DNA of 64,000 nt from Strigops habroptila (lineage: Eukaryota > Chordata > Aves > Psittaciformes > Psittacidae), in the NCBI RefSeq assembly GCF_004027225.2, contig NC_044277.2, positions 96,097,552 through 96,161,551 of the forward strand, given 5' to 3'. The notes beneath the pieces were generated by a model, which made no database searches, had not been told where the DNA came from, and was given only the letters and a program-made list of their open reading frames with translations. Of the stretch, positions 11,485-21,400 are shown piece after piece. Made by a program: the position numbers and the translations under genes. Numbering within the stretch: the first letter of the stretch is position 1; each line of letters begins with the position of its first letter.

Positions 11485-12372
11485 AACTGATGCATCCATA
11501 GCCCAGCTGCATGGGGAGTGATAAAAGAGTAGCTGTTGGGGAAGTGCTAGGCCCTTCCTGGTGGTATGTTCTAGACAGATGGGCAACCATGCTGTGCACA
11601 GCCCTTCTGATAGATGACCCATAGCAGATAATCTGTCTCTCTGTACACTGGACTCCAGCTATCACAGCTTGCTGGAGGGAGCGGGGTAGGGTATAAGTTG
11701 AAATTCTGGAGTAGGAGAAGGTGATAGAGGAGGAGACCTAAAAGCATGTGGGTGTGACAGAAATTTATCCCACATTCAGTGTATTTAGCTATCAGTGCTG
11801 TACATTAATTACATTTTATTTCTACTGCATTAATATAGTAGTAGCTTGTTTTATGCCAAGGTCCAGCATAAAAAATTTTAACAGCATAGATTTCCTGTCT
11901 GCAGGAGATCTAGATTTTGCCATTGGTCATATTTTAAGCATGTACATACCTGACAACAAAGCAGATTATCAAAGAGGCTTCTCATCTTGACACTAACATT
12001 CAAGGGGAAAGGTGTTGAATTCCTCCTTCCCAAATGACACATAGTAACTCTGGTGTTCATATTCTCTCACAAAAAAAATGACAAAACATGGAATAGCTGC
12101 CATATAGACACAAAGAGATCTGAAAGAAAAACTTGCAGTTTTGTTTAGGTAGAAGAACTGTAAAGGATTCCCCCCCCCAATCATATTCTTTTTCCTTTAA
12201 AAGGAAGCAACTGATCTACTGGGAAATATTAATAAGACCAGTTCTTTGGCTTAAGGCTTTTGCATTTTCATATTTAAGAATACATTTTTAAGACTTTAGT
12301 TTTTGTTTGAATATGTTAAATGCACGTGTCTATGTTCAAGTATTCCATCACTTTTTCGTATTTCTTTTTCAG

Positions 12373-12492
12373 GAAAAGTGCAAAATGTTTCAAATTCCTG
12401 TTCAAAATCTTGATAATATTAGGAAGGCTCGAAAAAAGGTGAAGGGCATTCTTGTGGATCTTGGGCTTGACAGCTGCAGGGAATTGTTGAAG
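12373..12492 (+). CDS. ADNP2: ADNP2 exon 2 (start codon at 12385)
   Basis: The acceptor TTTCTTTTTCAG ends at 12372. Twelve UTR bases precede ATG at 12385. The exon codes 36 residues ending RELLK and is followed by the donor GTAAAG at 12493. The upstream intron happens to stay open in frame, but the family N-terminus fixes the start at this ATG. Confidence 0.95.
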
Positions 12493-15400
12493 GTAAAGCA
12501 TTTGAAATAATGAAACCAATCTGAAACAAATATTTAACTTTTTCTGTGTATATGATACTCCTCTGGCATAGATATTTATGGTGGGGGTCTTTACTTGAAG
12601 GATTACTCATGACTGACTACTCATATGCAAAGGGTGGAATTTAGTGTTTTAGTACATAACATTGACAGAAACTCTATTTCTGAGCAAGATGTGTTATAGA
12701 TGGTGCTGCATATTCTCTGCTAGTAATACTTCAGCAGAAGGAAACAGTACAGCTTTAGGAAAAACACCACAGACTACGAAATGTTATTTCACAGCAACTT
12801 TTTTTGCATTCTTTTAAAATCGTAAGAAGATGAAGACTTGAGACTGTTCAGGGGTATCCTGACGTATATCAAGGGCAACCCTTCAAAACAAATTGTCAGT
12901 ATTTCTGAAAACAGACAAGCAGTTAGACCCAGTAATCTTGTTGAGGGCCTTTAAACTTTATATTCAAGGGAAGATACGAAACTTATCTTACTGAGTTGTA
13001 TCCAGTTCTGCATTTTAAAATGTATATGCAAGTGCACTGGAGCGATCAAGAAGACCTAGTACCATTGTTGCCGCTTTCAGGAGAAAGTGGTGTTGAACAA
13101 GCAGGATGGAGTCACACCATCAGATTGGCAAGACATGCTAGAAAAAGTGTGAACACAGTAATGCAACTCAATGACTGCACAGTAGAGTATTTCAGCCAGC
13201 CGGTACACAGGCTTTTTTGGCAGTTTAGTGTGTTTATATCTTCACATTGAATCAAGGATTTGGATTAACTCTAGATGATGGTGCTAAACTAAGTTAACTC
13301 TGTAGGGGTGCTGTTATGTCTTTTGTGGTGTTTTTTCCTAAACTGTATACATAAATGAGTAAGATCTACACACATAACTAATTCTGGAACATTGTTGGCT
13401 ATTGCACTTAAAAATGTTTGATATATCTAAGTATGTCATAAGAGCTCAGGGAAAAGTGTATTTGTCTAATTTCAATTTTCATACAGTTTTTATTGTGTTG
13501 TATATTGTTTTGAAATTAAACCTCTAAGAAGCTGTTCTGTCTTTACCCTTTGAAGTAGAAATGTGTTGATGATACTTTTTTTTTTGCTATGAAATTGACT
13601 GCAGTTTAACTTTTTGTTTGCAGTATGGGGTTTAATGGTGAATGGGGAATAAGGTATTTTGTGTTTGGGTTTTGGTTTTTTTTTGGGGGGGGGGGTGGTA
13701 GTGTGTGTTTATTTGGTGGTGGTTCACTTTTAATAAATGGTGATGGTGGGGACCCCAGCAAACATTTCCATTCTTGAAAAAGCTCTGTGAGATGTAGGCT
13801 AAAAAAGATACAGTTTTATTTTTTTGCAAATATTTCTCCCTCAACCAAGTTCGTAACTTCAGTTTGTTTCTTTCAGGTAATCTGTGGCTGGTTTTGGTAG
13901 AACTTTAGCAGCAAGAAGAGTGGTTTTTAGAACTTGATTTGTAGTTGGCTCGTATGACGATGGTATTTCTTTTTGGTAGAACAGGGTGTGTGGTGTCTTA
14001 ATAGATGAGAAGTGCGTTAAGTCGTGTGTCCTCCTCGTCATCTCCCGTCCCCAGTATTAGGATTGATTTCTGGACATTCTCGTGTGAGGAGGCTGGACAA
14101 CTTAGGAAACGGTATGAAATGATGTGATACAGACTTGACCTGCCATCTGGTCTTAAAATTGGTCTTAACCTGTTCTAGTAAGGTATGATAATGGACAGTA
14201 GTTTATGAAGAAGGTGAAGGAATTTCACATACAGTTAGTATCTCCTTGTAGCTTGGAGACTGAACGGTTTAGCTTTTAGGCTATAAGTTTTTCATTGATC
14301 TCTGCTAGGAAGAAAACATGAGCTTTTGGGCTAGCTTACTGGTTTGATTCTCAAAGTGGTACTTTTAAGTACTTTGTAATGTCAGAGGCTTTCCTTTAGT
14401 AAACTATTTTAGCTTCTTTAGCATATTGTGATCTTAAACTCTGAGCATTTTATCTTTTTGTTCTGGAAAATGGTTATGGTTTAATACAAAAGTACAACAT
14501 TTTTGGGATAGGCCAAAAACTTTGAGATAACTTTTATAACAGTGTGTAATTCACTCCAGTGTGTTTGGCTGAAGAATTGTTAGCAAATCTTAGGTCTCTT
14601 CATATGTTTTCTGTATCAAACATATGTAAGAAAAGCATCATATTTTCTAAGGCTGTGGGATTTCTCCTGTTCCGTGCAAGGGTTCTTTCTAAGGTGTTTT
14701 CCTTTCCTTAAGAAGGTTTGCCTGAAAGGCAGATAGATGAGTCATTCAGTGGTTAGATGTTGATTAGAACAGAAGGGTTTGCTGATTGATTAGAATGGAA
14801 GGGGTCTTCTGAAGCCTAGGGTCTTCAGAAATGCTTAGCAAACAGTAATGTAGTTATTTTTTTCATTAAGTTCATGTTTGGATATGCGTGGGCTTCAGAA
14901 AATTGGAGAGGAACTTAAGATTTTTAGGGTAGTAGCTGGCTTTGGCTTGAGGAACATAAACTGCTCTGATGGGATTGATTAGAAGAATGCTATAAGGAAA
15001 GTTGTTTACCCTGACATGGTTGTTCCAGACACAATAATATTGTTTTACAGCTTGAGACAAAATAACTGCTGCTCTCTGTTTTCCCAAGTTAAAAGCAGAG
15101 CAATGCTGTGATTTAATGCTAAACCCTGTTGCAAAGTAAACCATAGTGGTAAGTTAATAAATTGAAGTAAATAGTGAAGGATTACAGATTTAGGAGGAGG
15201 AAGGTAGAGGGAGAAAGTATCTTTTGTGTTCCCTGTGAACTTGGCTAGAAGCAATGGAATTAAAGTGTAAATATTTTCACTCCTATATTTTTTTCAGTAA
15301 GGATGAAATGTTCAGAATTCCTACTAGATTACGAGGCAGTCATGAACAAATATTTGAGGTAAAATAAATCAAAGAGGGATCAAAATAGCAATTTCTTGGA

Positions 15401-18400
15401 ACTGAGTTTTGAGGCCTGTATCCAAATACTGTATGGACTTGGCATTTACCTGCTTTTTGTGTGGGTTTTCCTTTTTTCTTTTTCCTTGCTTTCTATTGAG
15501 ACTGTTTTTTGTATTCAGAACAGACTGCAAAAGCAGATTATTTCTTGTTTGCTTTTTCTCTTTCAGAATCTTAAAAGTTTTGACCCAGGTGAAAAACACT
15601 TTTGTAACACTTCATGGAGTGATGTCTCTCCTTGGGAGTCTGCAGGCAAAAGGAAGGTATGTATAGTTGTGTTAGAGATTCTGGGTAGGCGTGTATGTGG
15701 AGTTGCTGAATTTTATCACTTTCAGAAGTCCTGGAAAAGTTAAAATACACCTTTTTATGGTAAAAAATATAGCTTTAACGTCTATTTTCTAAGTACTATT
15801 AGAAATACTCTTCCATTTCCTCTGTATTCTTCTCTGTAATGCAGCTGGTTATAAGGACTGTGTATAAAGTTTGCCATCTTTAAGGATGCAACCTTGAACG
15901 TCAGTGTTTAAGATGTCATACTAATGTTCTGCTTTTTTTAGCCTATTCTGATGTGTAGTCTTAACATGCTCTTGCATACAACACGTTTCTTGTTTCTTTG
16001 GAAGGGTGCAGATGTGGTTGCTTAGATGAAAGTGGATTAAGCTGAAAGTGGCTTGGGATAGGGTTGTAATGGAAAACATGTTCCAGTTAGATTGGTGTAT
16101 GTGAAACAGCTTTCAGTTCTCTATGGCTGGAATCTTGTGTGAAGCTAGTATCTGCAAGAAAGGCAGGGTTGAGATGAACAAACCAATATAATTTTATATT
16201 CTAGCAAGTTTCTAAGATACTATATAGAGCAAAGGAATATATCCAGAGGAAAAGGTAGTCTTTTCTCAGTCTTGCTGAAGAGTCTTTGGGCTCCTGATTG
16301 CTTCCATGAGGAAGGCCTATAAACAGCATGTAAAGAGTGGTGGGTCTGTAGTTTTCATCCTGAATCCAAAGGAAATGGTTTAGAACAGTATGGTGGCTGT
16401 TTGTCAGGGATTTGGGGGCTTTTTGTGGTGTGTGATTTATTTATTTGTTTGTTTGTTTGTTTGTTTGTTTGTTTTTAAATCTGGCATGACCATCTTTGAA
16501 ACAAGCAGAGGCTTTCACATCCAATAGTTGTATGTTTTAAAAAAGCTGTCAACATAGAGGCTGGCCAAACAAATCCATTCAGTCTTCGTCAAACTGTCAT
16601 TTAGTAGAAAGCGACTCTTCCCTCCCTTTAGGACCTTTGTCTGCTTTGTCTCCTAGTTCTCCTTTCCTGAACTTGAGTTCACACATTTAAGAGAGGAAGT
16701 TCATCTGTTCACATGAATTTGTGGATGAGAGTCAAATGTGACTTGTTTGACTGGCTCTGTAGAGATCCAGGCACTAGCTTCTTAGTGCCTCTTCAGTTAA
16801 GGCTTACAGTTACCTTCAGTCAAGACTACCTTTAGTTTAGCTGAATGGAATAAATCCCGTTAATGGTTATGCAGGTTCCATCCCACCCTTTTTATTTCTT
16901 CTTTATGCACATGGAAAGTGTCTCCTTTTATCAGGTCTCCTGGCTCCAGTCAGCATATTTTGAGCTGTAGTCTTGCTGATTCTGTCTTTTTTTGCCTTTT
17001 TCCTTAGTCAGTGGACAAAGAAAGTTAGTGTTGGGAGACCTTCTGTGTTAGATGAGCAGGATAGGTTCCCCCTCCTCCCCAGATGCGAAACAGGGAAGAA
17101 GAGGATGAAGACAGAGAAAGTGAAGCTTCCTGTTTAAAACTTAAGAAGAAGTTGGGCTTTGGGTGGTGTGTGTGGGTGTGTGTGTGTGTGTGTTCAGTTT
17201 TTTTGAGTTTGTTTTTTTTTTTTGTCCACAGTCCTTTAGGAAAAAGATTAGCCATTTCAGTGAAAATGGAAAAGAACTAAAAATCATGCACTAGAGAGGG
17301 AATCTTTCATTCCTACTGTCTGGAGAAAGACCAGGCAGAGAGACCTGATTCCTTACCAGAAGGGAGAATGTCCTGGGTTCAGCTGTAACAGTTATTTTTC
17401 TCCTTCGTAGTAGCTGGTGCAGAGCTGTGTTTTCAGCTTTAGTCTGAGAACAATGCTGATAACACACCGATGTTTTAGTTGTTGCTCAGTAGCACTTACC
17501 CTGATCAAGGACTCTTCAGTCTCTCATGTTCTGCCAGTGAGGAGGGGCACAAAAAGCTGGGAGGGAGCAGAGGCAGGACACCTGACCCAAACTAGCCAAA
17601 GGAGTATTCCATACCACAGCATGTCATGCCCCGTATATAAACTTGGGGGAGTTACCCAGAAGGGCAGATCGCTGCTCCAGTTGGGCTGGGTATTGGTCAG
17701 CAGTTGGTGAGTAATTGTGTAGTGCATCACTTTTGTTTATTGGATTTTTTTATTTACTTCTTTTAGTTTTATATTCTCTCCTCTTGTTATTTCCCTTATT
17801 ATTATTGGTGGTAGTAGTAGTGGTTTTGTATTATACTTTAGTTATTGGACTGTTCTTATCTCAACCTGCGGGATTTACATTCTTTTGATTCTCTTCCCCA
17901 TCCTTCTGGGAGCGGGGGGGATAAAGGGGAGGAGTGAGTGAGTGGCTTCGTGGTTCTGAGTTACTGGCTGGGCTTAAACCACGGCAGAGAAATACAGCTC
18001 CTGACTCAGCTGATCAGCATGACCAGTAGTATCTATATCTGTCCAAAAAACCAAGATTGGAATCTATCTGATGATGAACTTCAGTGTAGAGTTTGTAATC
18101 TGTTGCTGTGGAACAGATTTGCCAAGCTATGTCTTGTGGATGCTAAAGTTGCTTCTATCTATTTTCTTTAAACAGCCATAGTTCCTTGACATGTATCACT
18201 CACATATCTCTGCATCATGCTGCCTAGATTTGGGAGAAAAGAAGTTGGTCCTAGAAGTTGTTGCCATAGGGGAAAATAAGTTGTTTGAACTACATTGGAA
18301 ACTCAGTAGGCTGGAGATAATGTTTATTTAGATGAGTTGGTGGTTTTACCATTAGTACTGTTATTAGGGAGACGTTGATAATTATGGAAGAACTTCTGGT

Positions 18401-21400
18401 TTTTGGAGGCTATTGTGTCTTTCTGCTTGTCTCTAGGTTGTGGGGAATGTGAGCCTACACAACGGAAAGTGTTACTGCATTATGGGGTATGTTCTTTGGA
18501 GTGGGACTCATTGAGTTTTCCTGAATGCCTCTAATAAGCCTTTTTGAATTCCATTTGTACAGTTTAGGGTTGTGTTGGTCAATCTCCTGGATGGTGCTTT
18601 TGTTGTTTTTCTAGGCGGCCTAGCATTCTGTGAAATTATCTATAAAGCTGAGATACTTTTAGTCACACTTGGGAACATATAAAACAGCTTAAAGCGTATG
18701 CAAGGAGCACATGCTGATGAAATTATTTTCTAATAACACCTGTTTTCTAGTGTGCCTGTGTGGAAGAGTTCTGTTTCATACAGAAACAACACAAAAGTAG
18801 CAGGCTTTCACGTGCTTCGGTTGAAGCAGAATTTTTGGGATTTTTTATTTTGTTGTTGGATTTTTTTTTTTTTTTTTGAGTAAGAGAATTTGAGGTACAG
18901 AGATTTATTTTTTTTATTTATTTTTTTCTTTTGCTTAAGTGTCATGATTCTTACCTCCACCAAAAAATAAATGATCTAAGAAGGCATGGAACTTCATTTC
19001 CCCTAGACTTACCAATATGCAGGTACTGGGGTGGTTTCTAAGTAGTGTACTGCAGTGCTTGTTTGTGTAAGAATAAGAACGTCATTACTATGGAACAGTA
19101 AATTAATTCAGCACTTGGAGCATGCACTTGTAGAGTGGAGCGTTCTCACTGTACCTAACAGCAGTTCAGACTTGGTAGCAAAGAAATATTGCCAATGTAT
19201 TGCACTATGGTATAAGTTTATGGGTACAGAAAGACCCAAACCAGAGATGGGGTGGAGGGGAAACTAAAAGGCTGTATGGGCCCAGTATTTAAAAGCATAC
19301 AAGCTTTTCTAAGCCTTGGACAACAAATTAAAATAAGCAGTCATCACTCTTTGTTGCCTGCCTTCTTCAGAAGTAAGGCTAAGGAGGTGCAGCTTTTAGT
19401 AATACTCTCTATGCTTCATTAGTTTGGTGTTGCGAGTGGCCTTTCTCTACTCAGTACACTTTAAAAGTAAGGTTGAGGCTTCTTCTAATTTGCTGTAGTG
19501 CTGTTTACTAGCAGCTGAGACCAGACACCTAAAGAGTGTAAGTAGAGGATAATTCACTGATAGCTTCACAGTGTACTCTTCAGCAGTCTTAGCCAGTCGC
19601 TTTATCTGACCCAATCTTTTGAATTTGGAGGTTGGATTTTGTTTTTCGTCAGGAGCTAATAGATGACACCTTCATGGCTATATGAAATGACAAAAAAACA
19701 ACTGCACAAATTTTTGCTACAGTTCTTCATATTGTATCATCTCTGACGTATACGTGGGTGATCTAGCTAGGCTGGATGCTGTAGTGGTGGAACAGCTTGT
19801 TCCCTTTGGATGGTGTTTCAAAAGGGGCAGCAGTAAGGTGGAAAGCACATCTGACGGAACAGACAAGTTTTACTAGATGTTTCAGAGTGCAGGTTTATCA
19901 GCTGGATGCTGCTGTGACTGATTCTGTAGGTTTTGGCAGGAGCTAGGCTTAACTTTGTAGGAAGTTGGTAAGAAAAAATGGTTGACAGGTCTATCAGCTT
20001 TTCTGGAAGAGCAAATAATGTTCATATGGATATGAAAAGTAATGCTGTCAAGTGACATGTAATCAAGGGAGCAAACTGCTGTTTAGTGGAGGATAGTTAG
20101 GTTTATTTTTTTGTAATTATTTTTATGAGAAGAATCTGTATGTTCTATAGTGAATGTGCTGGAAGAAATTTCTTAAATTGCTGTGATGGGGTGTCCAGTA
20201 TGTTGAGATAATACAAAGAGGTCATTGCTACTTTATGATAAAAGGGGGTTTTATTTGTTTTTATTATTAATCTGGCTCCAAAAGAATGTTCTGAAAAAAA
20301 ATTAATCTTTTGTGGCTTTTGGAGAGCTTTCAGTGAAGGGCAGGGTATTGAAATACACAAAACCCCTCACCCCTTCTCTCTTTTTGTCCAGTAAATAGGA
20401 GGTTGTTCTGACCTAAATAACACTTTAAAAGTGTCATATTTAAAGGGCTGCTATTCCTAATTGTTAAGGCTTCACCTCCTGTGTACAAGTGGCATACAAA
20501 TTCTTCTTAGCTTGTTTTGTGATTCCCATCTTTAAAAATGGGCTTCAGAATTACATCTTGTGAACTGGAGTAGAAATGAACTCATTTAAGGCTTCTTAAT
20601 AAATTATAAAGAAGCGAAAGGGCACAAATGTTTCTCCCTTAAAGTATGTCATCTTTAAGTCTGCTTTTCAGAGACAGAAGAAACTGAGAAGATACATGCT
20701 ATACATCCAGTGAAGGCATTTTTGACAGGTGATAGTGCAGGCTTACTTTCAAACAGATAACGGGGATTTAGGAACTGGCAGTTTCTAAGTGGATGTTTTT
20801 GTTTTGTTTGCAGAGATACAGAACAAAGCCGTACTGCTGTAGCTTATGCAAGTTCTCATCAAAATTGCTCACTTCATTCAAGAATCACTTGCACCGCTAC
20901 CATGAGGATGAAGTGGACCAAGAGCTGGTGGTTCCTTGCCCAAAATGTGCATTCGCTTCTGATCCCAAAATAGTGGGAAAACATATTCGTATGTTTCATT
21001 CGTCTAATAAGAGAATCCAGAACTACACAGTCAGCATTTTGGATGGCATGAAACAATTCAGGAGTGACATCATAAACTTTACGTGTCTAAAATGTCACTT
21101 CACAGACACATTGTATTACAATATGAAGAAACATGTGCTGATGAACCATTTTCAGAACTTAATTAGTACGTATTTTGGCCAGAAACCTGATGAAAGTAAA
21201 GAGAATTCTACTGAGCACTACTGTAAAAAATGTAATGCTTCTGCAAACAGCCAAGATTCTTTAATGTATCATGTTTTGACAGCTGAAACACACAGAGACC
21301 TGGAGAACAAACTTCGGTCTGTGATTTCAGAGCATATTAAGAAGCCAGGACTTGTGAAACAAATGCAAATTGCTCCAAAGCCTCCCCAAAGTGTGGCAGT

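Larger units (their letters stand above)
5148..12372 (+). other. ADNP2: ADNP2 intron 1
   Basis: About 7.2 kb between exon 1 and the exon carrying the start codon. After the CpG island it is ordinary AT-rich intron. It contains poly-T runs (for example 9541-9568), a G/T-rich tract at 10853-10955 and a 47-base tandem duplication at 11409-11484. No further exon is supported. Confidence 0.6.
15657..20813 (+). other. ADNP2: ADNP2 intron 3
   Basis: About 5.2 kb containing a GTTT microsatellite (16435-16477), a GT microsatellite (17165-17192) and the solo LTR (17369-17986). Remaining sequence shows poly-T-rich tracts near 18840-18930 and no supported gene. Confidence 0.7.
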
